Of a stretch of 30,846 bases of DNA, positions 15,093 to 23,401 are shown in pieces. Positions within the stretch are counted from its first letter, which is position 1. Each line of letters starts with the position of its first letter. Below the pieces are notes generated by a model, which searched no databases, was not told the origin of the DNA, and saw nothing but the letters and a program-made list of their open reading frames with translations. The position numbers and the translations under genes are program-made. Origin of the DNA: Candidatus Pelagibacter sp. Its GTDB lineage: Bacteria; Pseudomonadota; Alphaproteobacteria; Pelagibacterales; Pelagibacteraceae. The stretch is from positions 1 to 30,846 of the forward strand of contig NZJU01000016.1 in NCBI GenBank assembly GCA_002692325.1, given 5' to 3'.

Positions 15093-16352
15093 ATGAGCGA
15101 TCACGAGTATCAACCACAATCTAAAGCTGGCAAATGGTTTAATGATAGATTACCATTATTATCTCTCGTTTCTCATTTGAAAGATTACCCAACACCAAAA
15201 AACTTGAATTACTGGTGGACATTCGGTGGTATTTTAACTTTTTGTTTGTTAACCCAAATAATTACAGGAATTGTGTTAGCGATGCATTACGTGGCTCACG
15301 CTGATTTAGCTTTTGGAAGCGTTGAGCATATAATGAGAGACGTAAATTATGGTTGGTTAATTAGATATATTCATAGTAACGGTGCATCAATGTTTTTTTT
15401 AGCAGTTTACATTCATATTTTCAGATCATTGTTCTACGGGTCATATAAATCACCAAGGGAAATCATTTGGATCTTGGGCATACTTATTTATCTTCTTATG
15501 ATGGCGGCAGCTTTTATGGGTTATGTCTTGCCTTGGGGACAAATGAGTTTTTGGGGAGCAACTGTTATAACTAATTTGTTTAGCGCGATTCCTTTAGTCG
15601 GTGAAAGCATAACAACTTGGTTGTGGGGAGCGTACTCAGTTGATAATCCGACTCTTAATAGATTTTTTAGCTTACATTATCTTATACCTTTTTTAATTTT
15701 AGGATTAGTTGTGCTTCATATTTGGGCTTTACATGTACCTGGAAATAATAATCCTGTTGGAATAGACGTGAAAAAACCCTCTAAAGACACTGTCCCTTTC
15801 CATCCTTATATAACAGTTAAAGATATTTTCGCACTTTTAGTTTTCATGATAATTTTTGCCGGATTCGTGTTTTTTGCACCAAATGTGTTGGGACATTCGG
15901 ACAATTACATTCCAGCTAATCCAATGATTACTCCTGCACATATAGTACCTGAATGGTATCTTTTACCGTTTTATGCGATTTTAAGATCAGTACCAGATAA
16001 ACTTGGTGGGGTGATATTAATGTTTTCTGCAATTTTTATTTTATTTGTACTTCCGTGGTTAGACACATCAAAAGTAAGATCTGCAGTATTCAGACCAATT
16101 TATAGACAATTTTTTTGGATACTAGTTTTAGATATTTTAGTTCTGGGATACGTGGGAGCGATGCCTGCAGAGGGAATTTATTTGGTTTTAGCTAGAGTGG
16201 GCACAATATACTATTTTTTACACTTTTTAGTGATATTACCAGTTGTAGGATATTTAGAAAAAACCGACCCGTTACCTATAAATATTTCAGATTCTGTAAT
16301 GACAGGTTCTTCTAATCTATCTATTGCAAAAACAAATGAAAAAAAAGTTTAA
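15093..16352 (+). CDS. petB: Cytochrome b of the bc1 complex
   Basis: This is the membrane core of the bc1 complex, holding two b haems and the quinol sites. The 419-residue protein has eight or so hydrophobic helices. Histidines H94 and H108 (second helix, GWLIRYIHS and FLAVYIHIF) and H195 and H209 (fourth helix, FFSLHYLIP and VVLHIWALH) keep the exact 14-residue spacing of haem ligands in purple-bacterial cytochrome b. The PEWY motif of the Qo site is at 286-289. The long C-terminal part shows the full fused form rather than the split b6/IV form. The end overlaps the petC start by 17 bp. Confidence 0.98.
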   Translation: MSDHEYQPQSKAGKWFNDRLPLLSLVSHLKDYPTPKNLNYWWTFGGILTFCLLTQIITGIVLAMHYVAHADLAFGSVEHIMRDVNYGWLIRYIHSNGASMFFLAVYIHIFRSLFYGSYKSPREIIWILGILIYLLMMAAAFMGYVLPWGQMSFWGATVITNLFSAIPLVGESITTWLWGAYSVDNPTLNRFFSLHYLIPFLILGLVVLHIWALHVPGNNNPVGIDVKKPSKDTVPFHPYITVKDIFALLVFMIIFAGFVFFAPNVLGHSDNYIPANPMITPAHIVPEWYLLPFYAILRSVPDKLGGVILMFSAIFILFVLPWLDTSKVRSAVFRPIYRQFFWILVLDILVLGYVGAMPAEGIYLVLARVGTIYYFLHFLVILPVVGYLEKTDPLPINISDSVMTGSSNLSIAKTNEKKV

Positions 16353-17118
16353 GCTTATAACTTATTTAATTTTCTTAAGTTTATTTTTCAGTTCAAAATC
16401 CATTTCAGCTGAGGCTATTGACCCAATCAAAATTGATTGGAGCTTTAAAGGATATACAGGAAAGTTTGATAGAGCCTCTCTCCAAAGAGGGTTTCAAGTG
16501 TATAAAGAGGTCTGCTCTTCTTGTCACTCTATGCAATATCTAAGCTACAGAAATTTAGGTGAACCCGGAGGTCCAGAATTCTCAGAAGTTGAGGTTAAAG
16601 CTATAGCTGCTAGCTTAGAGGTAACTGATGGCCCTGATAGTCAAGGAGAAATGTTTACAAGACCTGGGCGCCCTTCAGATAAATTTGTTAGTCCTTATCC
16701 AAATGTTCAAGCAGCAACTGCAGCTAATGGTGGCGCTTATCCACCTGATATGTCAGTTTTGGTTAAAGCGAGAAAAGGTGGTGCAAATTATATCTACTCA
16801 GTTTTAATGGGCTACGAAGACAAACCCGCAAATATAATTTTAGATGAAGGTGTTTATTACAATAAGTATATGGCAGGTCAAAAAATTAAAATGCCAAAAG
16901 TTTTATCTGACGGTTTGGTTGAATATTCAGATGGAACAGTTTCATCAGAAGATCAAATGGCAAAGGATGTTACAACATTTCTGAGCTGGGCTGCTGAACC
17001 CGAATTAGAGGCTAGACATAAACTAGGGGTAAAGGTTCTGATTTATTTAATATTACTGTCCATTCTTGTATACTTAAGTATGAAAAGATTATGGTCAAGG
17101 ATTGACTCTGAAGTATAA
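16336..17118 (+). CDS. petC: Cytochrome c1
   Basis: Cytochrome c1 takes electrons from the Rieske protein and hands them to soluble cytochrome c. From the ATG at 16336 the 260-residue protein has a signal peptide ending near SISAEA, the haem c attachment motif CSSCH (C60, C63, H64), the methionine-ligand context KIKMPKVL, and a C-terminal membrane anchor ([20 protein letters not shown]). A TTG at 16324 extends the frame but adds nothing recognisable. The gene overlaps the petB end by 17 bp and its last 24 bp overlap the converging ychF end, so no intrinsic terminator fits between them. Confidence 0.97.
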   Translation: MKKKFKLITYLIFLSLFFSSKSISAEAIDPIKIDWSFKGYTGKFDRASLQRGFQVYKEVCSSCHSMQYLSYRNLGEPGGPEFSEVEVKAIAASLEVTDGPDSQGEMFTRPGRPSDKFVSPYPNVQAATAANGGAYPPDMSVLVKARKGGANYIYSVLMGYEDKPANIILDEGVYYNKYMAGQKIKMPKVLSDGLVEYSDGTVSSEDQMAKDVTTFLSWAAEPELEARHKLGVKVLIYLILLSILVYLSMKRLWSRIDSEV

Positions 17119-18162
17119 TACATCACCATCTTTCACAATATAGTCTTTCCCCTCAATCCGAAGCTTACCTTTTTCTTTACATTTTTCCGCGCTACCAAAT
17201 TTAATAAAATCTTCACAAGAAACGGCTTCAGCTCTAATAAAATTTTTTTCAAAATCTGAGTGTATTACACCTGCGGCTTTAGGGGCAATCGTATTCTTTT
17301 TGACAGTCCAAGCTCGACTTTCTTTTGGCCCGGATGTAAAAAAAGTATCTAACTCAAGTAAATCATAACCAGCTCTAATCAATTTATTTAAACCAGTTTT
17401 TTCTAATCCTATTTCTTTCATAAAAATTTCTTTTTCAGATTTATCTAGACTAGACAACTGATCTTCTATATCTGCGCAAATGCTTATTATCTTATGGTCA
17501 CTGAATTTTTCTCTTATTTTTGTTGTAAATTCGTTTCCAGAAATTAAACTTTCCTCGTCAACATTACAAACAATAATCTTCGGTTTTGTGCTCAATATTC
17601 CATTTCTATTTAAGAAAATATTATTTTCGCTATTAATTTCAATTGTTTTACCTTCACTGAGATGATTTAAAGCTTTTTCTAAAATATCTATTTCCTTTGA
17701 GGTCAAATCCTTTTTTTTGTTTTTTTCAAGTTTCTTCTCTATTAATTCAATGTCAGCTAATGATATCTCAGTATGAATAGTTTCTAGATCAGCTACTGGG
17801 TTTATTTCATTATTAACATGTTGAATTTTTTCTGACTTAAAACATCTTACCAAATGAATAATTGCATCAACCTCTCTAATATGTGATAAAAACTTGTTTC
17901 CTAAGCCCTCACCTTTAGATGCGCCCTTTACTAGCCCTGCAATATCCACAAAAGTAATATTTGTAAAAACTTTTTTTTCGGATTTAGATAATCTTGAAAT
18001 TTTTTCCAATCTTAGATCTGGAACATCCACTACACCAACGTTTGGATCTATAGTACAAAAAGGAAAGTTAGCAGCTTCAGCATTTTTTGATGCTGTTATT
18101 GCATTAAACAAAGTTGACTTACCAATATTTGGTAAACCTACTATACCACATTTAAATCCCAT
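17095..18162 (-). CDS. ychF: Redox-regulated ATPase YchF (Obg-like OLA1 family)
   Basis: A universally conserved P-loop ATPase that binds ribosomes. The 355-residue protein has the G1 motif GLPNIGKST (9-17), G2-like NFPFCTIDPNVGVVDVPD, G3 DIAGLVKGASKGEGLGNKFL, and an NVDE motif in place of NKxD, which switches specificity to ATP. Its C terminus is a TGS domain with TFFTSGPKESRAWTVKKNTIAPKAAGVIHSDFEKNFIRAEA. The length is slightly below the usual 363. It follows pth with an 11-bp overlap in the prs-rplY-pth-ychF run. Confidence 0.97.
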   Translation of the reverse strand: MGFKCGIVGLPNIGKSTLFNAITASKNAEAANFPFCTIDPNVGVVDVPDLRLEKISRLSKSEKKVFTNITFVDIAGLVKGASKGEGLGNKFLSHIREVDAIIHLVRCFKSEKIQHVNNEINPVADLETIHTEISLADIELIEKKLEKNKKKDLTSKEIDILEKALNHLSEGKTIEINSENNIFLNRNGILSTKPKIIVCNVDEESLISGNEFTTKIREKFSDHKIISICADIEDQLSSLDKSEKEIFMKEIGLEKTGLNKLIRAGYDLLELDTFFTSGPKESRAWTVKKNTIAPKAAGVIHSDFEKNFIRAEAVSCEDFIKFGSAEKCKEKGKLRIEGKDYIVKDGDVLYFRVNP

Positions 18163-18724
18163 CCAAATTTTGATTTACCTTGCTAGAGAATAGGTCAATT
18201 TTTTTATCAATTAAAGTCGGAACAAGTTTTACTATACTATCTGTGATTTCTCTCATTTTTTCTTCCTCATCCTCTTTAAAATCTTCCAATACATGTTTAT
18301 TAACTTTTCGTTTCTCTTTAGGGTGTCCAATCCCAACACGCACTCTAGAATATTCTTTTCCAATAAACTTATCGATAGACTCTATTCCATTATGTCCAGC
18401 ACTCGAACCTCCGAATTTTGCTTTAATTTTACCGAAATCTATATCTAAATCATCGTGAAAAACAATTACGTCTTTTGCGTCAATTTTAAAATAATCAACT
18501 AGTTCTTTAACAGCAGTGCCAGAGTTATTCATAAATGTGAGAGGCTTTATGGCGTAAACTTTTTTTGACTCAATATTTCCAGTTGTAAGCAATCCTTTAA
18601 ATTTTGGTTTTTGTTTTGTTAGCTTAAATTCAGCATTGATAGCATCTATAATCTTAAATCCAATGTTATGTCTATTATTTGAGCTGTTTGGTCCAGGATT
18701 TCCTAATCCTACTAATAAAAGCAT
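18152..18724 (-). CDS. pth: Peptidyl-tRNA hydrolase
   Basis: Pth recycles peptidyl-tRNAs dropped by stalled ribosomes. The 190-residue protein has the N-terminal VGLGNPGPNSSNNRHNIGF with the catalytic histidine H19, PLTFMNNSG, and the DVIVFHDDLDIDFGKIKAKFGGSSAGHNGIESI block with the catalytic aspartate. All are canonical. It sits 6 bp after rplY and overlaps ychF by 11 bp; rplY-pth-ychF is a widespread bacterial order, consistent with a shared role in translation. Confidence 0.97.
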   Translation of the reverse strand: MLLLVGLGNPGPNSSNNRHNIGFKIIDAINAEFKLTKQKPKFKGLLTTGNIESKKVYAIKPLTFMNNSGTAVKELVDYFKIDAKDVIVFHDDLDIDFGKIKAKFGGSSAGHNGIESIDKFIGKEYSRVRVGIGHPKEKRKVNKHVLEDFKEDEEEKMREITDSIVKLVPTLIDKKIDLFSSKVNQNLDGI

Positions 18725-18730
18725 ATAAAA

Positions 18731-19492
18731 TTATTTTTTATCTTGTGTTTTTTTTTCACCAGGTTGAGCTTTTTTATCTGTGGACCCATCCTTTGATTTA
18801 TCGTCTTTCTTTGCCTCAGGCTCTTTTCCATCTTTAGCTTGAGTTGTTTTAGGATCTGCATCCTCTACGGCTGCAGAATCACCCTCAACAGAACCTTCGG
18901 CTGTTTCTTCTGCTGGTTTCTCAGGTTCTTTAATTATAGTTGGCGGCGCCACTGTTGCTATTACAAAATCTCTTCCTGTAATAGTTGGTTTTATTTCTTC
19001 ACCTAAATTTACTGAAGAGATCTTTAGACTTGTTCCAATATCACTTCCTGTAAGATCAACTATAAGCTCGTTTGGTATCTTTTCAGCTGGACAACTTAAT
19101 TCGATTTTTCTTCTTACGATATTTAAAACACCACCTCTTTTCAATCCAGGTGAGTCATTTTGATTGATAAATTTAACCGGTATCTCCAATACAACTTTAG
19201 AGCCAGCTACAACTCTCATAAAATCAATATGAATTGGCTCATCTGAAATTACATTGTAACTAATATCTCTTGGTAAAACTCTTTCTTTTTTACCATCAAT
19301 TTCCAATTCAAAAACTTTTGAAAGAAATGAATCGGATTGAATTATATCTTTTAAAGAAATTTTATTTATAGAAATTTTTTTATTTGGGTCTTTGCCCCCA
19401 TAAATAATTGCTGGAACAAAACCTTCTTTTCTGAGCTTTTTATTAGCACTAGAAGTTGTTTCATTTCTTAGAATAGCTTTTATATTTGTCAT
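18731..19492 (-). CDS. rplY: 50S ribosomal protein bL25 (Ctc-type) with long charged tail
   Basis: bL25 binds 5S rRNA. Residues 1-95 form the L25 domain (RNETTSSANKKLRKEGFVPAIIYG, and ISDEPIHIDFMRV). Residues 96-185 form the beta domain of the long CTC/TL5 form (GGVLNIVRRKIELSCPAEKIP). After about residue 188 the protein becomes a roughly 65-residue low-complexity tail rich in Glu, Asp, Lys, Thr, Pro and Ala, which looks disordered. The tail's DNA is visibly less A/T-rich than the neighbours because of the amino acids used. It is followed by pth after 6 bp. Confidence 0.96.
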   Translation of the reverse strand: MTNIKAILRNETTSSANKKLRKEGFVPAIIYGGKDPNKKISINKISLKDIIQSDSFLSKVFELEIDGKKERVLPRDISYNVISDEPIHIDFMRVVAGSKVVLEIPVKFINQNDSPGLKRGGVLNIVRRKIELSCPAEKIPNELIVDLTGSDIGTSLKISSVNLGEEIKPTITGRDFVIATVAPPTIIKEPEKPAEETAEGSVEGDSAAVEDADPKTTQAKDGKEPEAKKDDKSKDGSTDKKAQPGEKKTQDKK

Positions 19493-19539
19493 AATTGTAG
19501 AAAAGGGTATTTAACTTAACTTTCTAAATAAAACAAGTC
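19493..19539 (-). promoter_or_regulatory. Possible promoter of rplY-pth-ychF
   Basis: On the minus strand the prs-rplY spacer contains TTGTTT (19536-19531) and TAAATA (19513-19508) separated by 17 bp, a reasonable sigma-70-like pair, with a start point near 19500, just before the rplY ATG. No clear Shine-Dalgarno sequence is present. In a genome this A/T-rich such matches arise by chance, so this is tentative. Confidence 0.3.
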
Positions 19540-20472
19540 TTAATTGAATAAATCTGATACTGAAGTTGAATTAGATATACGCTTAATTGCCTCAGCCATT
19601 AAAGAAGCTATTGATATTAGCTCAATTTTATTAATATTTTTAATTTTTTTCGAGTTATCTATTGTATCTGTTATTATTAACTTTTTAATTTTAGATTTTT
19701 TAATTTTGCTAACAGCTTCACCACTCAAAACGCCGTGAGTAATAAAAACATAAACGTCATCGGCCCCGCTTTTTTTAAGAGCCTCCACAGCATTTACTAT
19801 TGTTCCACCGCTATCAATTATATCATCAACAATGATACAAGTTTTCTTTTTAACATCACCTATTATATTCATTACTTCAGATTTTCCAGGGGCAGATCTT
19901 CTTTTATCAATTATTGCTAAGTCTGCATTTATTTTTGTAGCGAGCCCTCTTGTCCTCTGTACACCTCCAACATCGGGGGAGACACATATTAAATTTTTAT
20001 TTTTTAGCTTTTTTTTAATATATCTTGCAAAAAGAGGTGTAGTAAATAAATTATCAACTGGAACATCAAAAAATCCTTGTATCTGTCCTGCATGTAAATC
20101 TACCGTCACAACTCTGCTGGCACCGGCTTGAGTAATAATATTTGAAGCAACTTTTGCAGAAATTGAAGTTCTAGGCACTACCTTCCTATCCTGTCTAGCA
20201 TACCCAAAGTATGGAATCACCGCAGTAATATTTTTTGCAGAAGATCTTCTTAATGCATCTATTACTAATAATAATTCCATTAGATTGTCATTAGCTGGAT
20301 TTGATGTAGATTGTATTACAAAAACACTGTTTCCTCTTATATTCTCATTTATTTCGATATAGATTTCACCGTCTGAGAATTTTTTTATATTCGTATTAAC
20401 TAGCTTCAGTTTTAATAGCTTAGAGATGTCCTTGCTTAATTTAAGGTTGCTTGTACCAGATAGAATTTTCAT
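19540..20472 (-). CDS. prs: Ribose-phosphate pyrophosphokinase
   Basis: Prs makes PRPP from ribose 5-phosphate and ATP, feeding purine, pyrimidine, histidine and tryptophan synthesis. The 310-residue protein has the canonical length and motifs: FSDGEIYIEINENIRG, the flexible-loop region PYFGYARQDRKVVPRTSISAKV, VVTVDLHAGQIQGFFDVPVDNL, and the PRPP-binding loop CIIVDDIIDSGGT. It is separated by 45 bp from pgeF upstream and 47 bp from rplY downstream; both spacers are A/T-rich with no other feature I can support. Confidence 0.98.
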   Translation of the reverse strand: MKILSGTSNLKLSKDISKLLKLKLVNTNIKKFSDGEIYIEINENIRGNSVFVIQSTSNPANDNLMELLLVIDALRRSSAKNITAVIPYFGYARQDRKVVPRTSISAKVASNIITQAGASRVVTVDLHAGQIQGFFDVPVDNLFTTPLFARYIKKKLKNKNLICVSPDVGGVQRTRGLATKINADLAIIDKRRSAPGKSEVMNIIGDVKKKTCIIVDDIIDSGGTIVNAVEALKKSGADDVYVFITHGVLSGEAVSKIKKSKIKKLIITDTIDNSKKIKNINKIELISIASLMAEAIKRISNSTSVSDLFN

Positions 20473-20517
20473 GAAATAGATTTAGAATATACATTTTTTT
20501 TTAACTTTTTTAAACCA

Positions 20518-21273
20518 TTAAATTAATTTAATTGTAGATATAGTCCTTCCATAATCTAATTCTTTTAATTTTTTGGACCGCCTATAACTATAAAAATTGT
20601 TTTTATCTCTAAAAGTATCAAATTTTAAATTATCAACTTTAACATTAAGTTTTCTAAATTTATCACTAACGAATTTTCTTAAATCAAATAATTTTTTATC
20701 TTTCTTAAAAGTAGAAAAGTAAGTCTTATTATTTTTCGACCTATTGACGAATTTCTTATAAAATTTAGAGTCTACTTCATAACTTTTCTTTCCAATGCAA
20801 GGTCCTATACACGCAATAATTCTATTATTTGATTTTGAAACATTGAATTTTCTCATCGTATTTTCTATTATACCTGAAAATGCACCTCTCCAACCTGCAT
20901 GAATACATCCAATAATATTATTTTGTTTGTCATAAATTAATATTGGCAAACAGTCAGCGGTGACTACACCTAAAGTGATACCGCTTAATGAAGTTACCAT
21001 CGCATCGGAATGAAATTTTTTTTTTTTAATATTTTTTTGATTAATTACTGACACCTTATTACTATGAGTTTGATGCATTAATTTAAGATTATTATAATTT
21101 ACTCCATTTTTTTTGGATACATATCTTAGATTTTTTTTAACGTTTGATTTTAAATCCTTCGATCCCTCCCCACAATTTAGACTTTTGTATATTCCTTTTG
21201 AAAAACCATTATTCCGAGTGAAGAAATAATGTCTTAAATTTTTTTGTTTTTTTAATAGTTTGGATGTGATCAT
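20518..21273 (-). CDS. pgeF: Laccase-domain purine nucleosidase/phosphorylase-like protein (YfiH/PgeF)
   Basis: A member of the YfiH/multicopper-like DUF152 family, linked to peptidoglycan editing and to purine nucleoside cleavage. The 251-residue protein has HYFFTRNNGFSKGIYKSLN, the metal-site motifs LMHQTHSNKV and VTADCLPIL, and IHAGWRGAFSGI, with the histidines and cysteine of the active site. C-terminal IGPCIGKKSYEVDSKF is also typical. Its ATG overlaps the stop of the midA-like gene as TAATG, which supports translational coupling in an lgt-midA-pgeF unit common in alphaproteobacteria. Confidence 0.93.
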   Translation of the reverse strand: MITSKLLKKQKNLRHYFFTRNNGFSKGIYKSLNCGEGSKDLKSNVKKNLRYVSKKNGVNYNNLKLMHQTHSNKVSVINQKNIKKKKFHSDAMVTSLSGITLGVVTADCLPILIYDKQNNIIGCIHAGWRGAFSGIIENTMRKFNVSKSNNRIIACIGPCIGKKSYEVDSKFYKKFVNRSKNNKTYFSTFKKDKKLFDLRKFVSDKFRKLNVKVDNLKFDTFRDKNNFYSYRRSKKLKELDYGRTISTIKLI

Positions 21274-22331
21274 TAATCAAATCCTAGAAAATCTTTTTTG
21301 GTTGATTTAAAGGCAAATATTACCTTAAACAGTTCACCCATGATGTCTTTGTTTAGTAATCTATATAATCGTTCGTTCAAGTTTTTTTTTTGAGAAGTAT
21401 TCATTTTTTTCTTTAAAATATTTGCTCTTTCTATAATACCCATTTTTTCTAGAAAAAATTTTTGAGTCACAATATTTTTTACATAGAGTTTATTTTTTAA
21501 GAAATACTCTTTTAGTAATGCAAAATTAACTAAACAAGTAATATCAGCTTTAAAAATATTTTTAAGAATATTGTTTTTTTTATGTTTCATTAATGATTGA
21601 AGCGTATTTATACTTTGTGGCTTGATATAACCGTAGTCAATTAACAATATACCTCCTGAAAGAGTAGAAACCTTTTTTACAATCTTTTTTAGTTCTATAA
21701 GACCCAATTTCGGGTACTCTATTAAATTTAATCCCAAAAGAGACTTAAAGGATTTTATCTGCCTCTCGTCCTCTTGTTTAGCTATTTTAAAACGTTCATA
21801 AATTTTTTTGTTACTAATGGTATAATGCTTTTCTAAAAACACATTATCATTCTTTAAAAATTGCTTGATAGGTATTGCGTCAAAAAATTCATTACCAAAA
21901 AAAATGACTGGTCCCTTTTTGATATTTTTAAAGTTGTCAATCCAACGGACCTTTTTATCTTTGATTTTTTTTTTTTGTACTCTTATTAAATAATCACTTT
22001 TTTCATACATAAAAATATTTACTGATGAATTAAATGTTGGAAATTTTTTAAATGTCCTCAGTAAGATCTTTGTCAAACTACCATCCCCGGGACCAAGTTC
22101 TACTAAATTCAGAGTTCTTGGTTTACCTAGTTTTTCCCATGATGAAATAATCCAAATCCCAATAATTTCTGAAAAAATATCTGAGATGTTTGGAGCAGTT
22201 ACAAAATCACCTTTATAGCCAAAAGGATTATTTGTAGCGTAGTAACCTTTTTCTTTATCGTATAAAACTTTTTCGTAAAATTTATCGATCGGATAGAGTG
22301 TTTTTTTAAAACGGTTAAGATTGGATTTCAT
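21273..22331 (-). CDS. MidA/NDUFAF7-family SAM-dependent methyltransferase
   Basis: A 352-residue class I methyltransferase. The N-terminal segment DKEKGYYATNNPFGYKGDFVTAPNISDIFSEIIG is the family hallmark, followed by the AdoMet-binding NLVELGPGDGSLTKILLR (near 94-111) and FFGNEFFDAIPIKQFL. In mitochondria the homologue NDUFAF7 methylates a complex I arginine during assembly. The bacterial role may be similar but is not established. It overlaps the lgt end by 17 bp and pgeF by one base. The family call is strong; the substrate is inference. Confidence 0.9.
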   Translation of the reverse strand: MKSNLNRFKKTLYPIDKFYEKVLYDKEKGYYATNNPFGYKGDFVTAPNISDIFSEIIGIWIISSWEKLGKPRTLNLVELGPGDGSLTKILLRTFKKFPTFNSSVNIFMYEKSDYLIRVQKKKIKDKKVRWIDNFKNIKKGPVIFFGNEFFDAIPIKQFLKNDNVFLEKHYTISNKKIYERFKIAKQEDERQIKSFKSLLGLNLIEYPKLGLIELKKIVKKVSTLSGGILLIDYGYIKPQSINTLQSLMKHKKNNILKNIFKADITCLVNFALLKEYFLKNKLYVKNIVTQKFFLEKMGIIERANILKKKMNTSQKKNLNERLYRLLNKDIMGELFKVIFAFKSTKKDFLGFD

Positions 22332-23106
22332 TTTTTCTATAAAAAATAACTACTCCAAGGATTATCATCAGCATGCTCAAAATACTTCCCATGCTAATAG
22401 AGTTGAAAATATAACCTAAATGTCTATCCGGTTCCCTAAAAATTTCTGAAAAAATTCTAAAAAATCCATATAAAATTAAAAATGTCGAAGAGCAATTACT
22501 AGTCATGTATTTTTTTGAATTTACCATAAGATTTAGAATATAAAACAAAATCAATCCTTCTAATAATGCTTCATACAATTGAGAGGGATGTCTTTTCAAT
22601 TCATCGACTTGAGGAAAAATTACTCCCCATGATACATTGGTAACTTTTCCATATAATTCCGCGTTAATAAAATTTGCTACTCTACCAAAAAATATACCAA
22701 TTGGAGCAACGCAAGATATAACGTCTAAAAGAACAAATAAGTTTAAATTGTTTTTTTTGCAGAAATAGTAAGTTGCCGTTATGACTCCTAATAAACCTCC
22801 ATGGAAAGACATACCACCTTGCCAAACTTTAATAATATCAAAAGGATTAGTTAGATAAAAATATGGATTATAAAAGATTACGTATCCTAATCTTCCTCCT
22901 ACAATAATTGAAATTATTAAATATGTAATTAGATCGTCAAAATTTTCAGCGCTTACATCAATATTTTGTTTTTTTTTTAATTTAAAAATTATTTTTTTCC
23001 CGTACCACCATCCTAAAATAATTCCCAAAACATAGGCTATAGAGTACCATCTTATAGATATAATCCCCAAATCTAATAGTATAGGATCTAAATTATGAAC
23101 AAACAT
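22315..23106 (-). CDS. lgt: Prolipoprotein diacylglyceryl transferase
   Basis: Lgt attaches diacylglycerol from phosphatidylglycerol to the lipobox cysteine of prolipoproteins at the inner membrane. The 263-residue protein has about seven hydrophobic helices, the motif GGRLGYVIFYN, a WQGGMSFHGGLLG loop with the essential histidine, and the signature GRVANFINAELYG with the essential arginine. RHPSQLYEALLEG near the C-terminal third is also conserved. It heads lgt-midA-pgeF. Its PG substrate depends on PgsA, which is also encoded in this window. Confidence 0.97.
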   Translation of the reverse strand: MFVHNLDPILLDLGIISIRWYSIAYVLGIILGWWYGKKIIFKLKKKQNIDVSAENFDDLITYLIISIIVGGRLGYVIFYNPYFYLTNPFDIIKVWQGGMSFHGGLLGVITATYYFCKKNNLNLFVLLDVISCVAPIGIFFGRVANFINAELYGKVTNVSWGVIFPQVDELKRHPSQLYEALLEGLILFYILNLMVNSKKYMTSNCSSTFLILYGFFRIFSEIFREPDRHLGYIFNSISMGSILSMLMIILGVVIFYRKNEIQS

Positions 23107-23155
23107 GTGCTGATAACATATTTGATTAAATTAAACTTATCAAATAAGATTAATT
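23107..23155. promoter_or_regulatory. Divergent lgt/ubiK-like spacer with an 8-bp dyad
   Basis: The 49-bp spacer contains a perfect inverted repeat, TATTTGAT (23119-23126) and ATCAAATA (23139-23146), separated by 12 bp. It is positioned between two divergent starts, where a shared operator or promoter could sit. The arms contain two G/C pairs in total, so chance in A/T-rich DNA is a real alternative. Confidence 0.25.
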
Positions 23156-23401
23156 ATGGGTAAATCAGACGAATTGGTAAAATTTTTGTCAAAATTATTG
23201 GAAAAGGGGATTATAAGCAGTCAAGACGTCAGAAATGAAATAATCACCAACTTTAAATTTAAAAAAGATAAAATCATTAACGATTTGAAGATAGTTTCAA
23301 GAGATGAATTCCAAGTCTTAAAAAAAATTGTTCAAAAACAAGGTGATGAAATCCAAAAATTAAAAAAAAAGAGAAAAATTAAAAAGGTAAAGAAATCCTA
23401 A
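23156..23401 (+). CDS. UbiK/BMFP-like small coiled-coil accessory protein
   Basis: An 81-residue protein with an N-terminal helical half (DELVKFLSKLLEKG) and a C-terminal segment VSRDEFQVLKKIVQKQGDEIQKLKKK, closely resembling the V-x-R-E-E-F-x-V coiled coil of the BMFP/UbiK family. In enterobacteria UbiK is a ubiquinone-synthesis accessory factor that trimerises through this coil; in Brucella a homologue was studied for membrane fusogenic activity. The C terminus is very lysine-rich, which could contact membranes or nucleic acid. The last 23 bp overlap the converging kinase gene. The family call is moderate because of the short length. Confidence 0.7.
   Translation: MGKSDELVKFLSKLLEKGIISSQDVRNEIITNFKFKKDKIINDLKIVSRDEFQVLKKIVQKQGDEIQKLKKKRKIKKVKKS

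Noticed and set aside
18731..18930. Composition shift at the end of rplY as a sign of horizontal transfer
   Set aside because: The shift is limited to the low-complexity tail and follows from the amino acids used; gene order around it is native.
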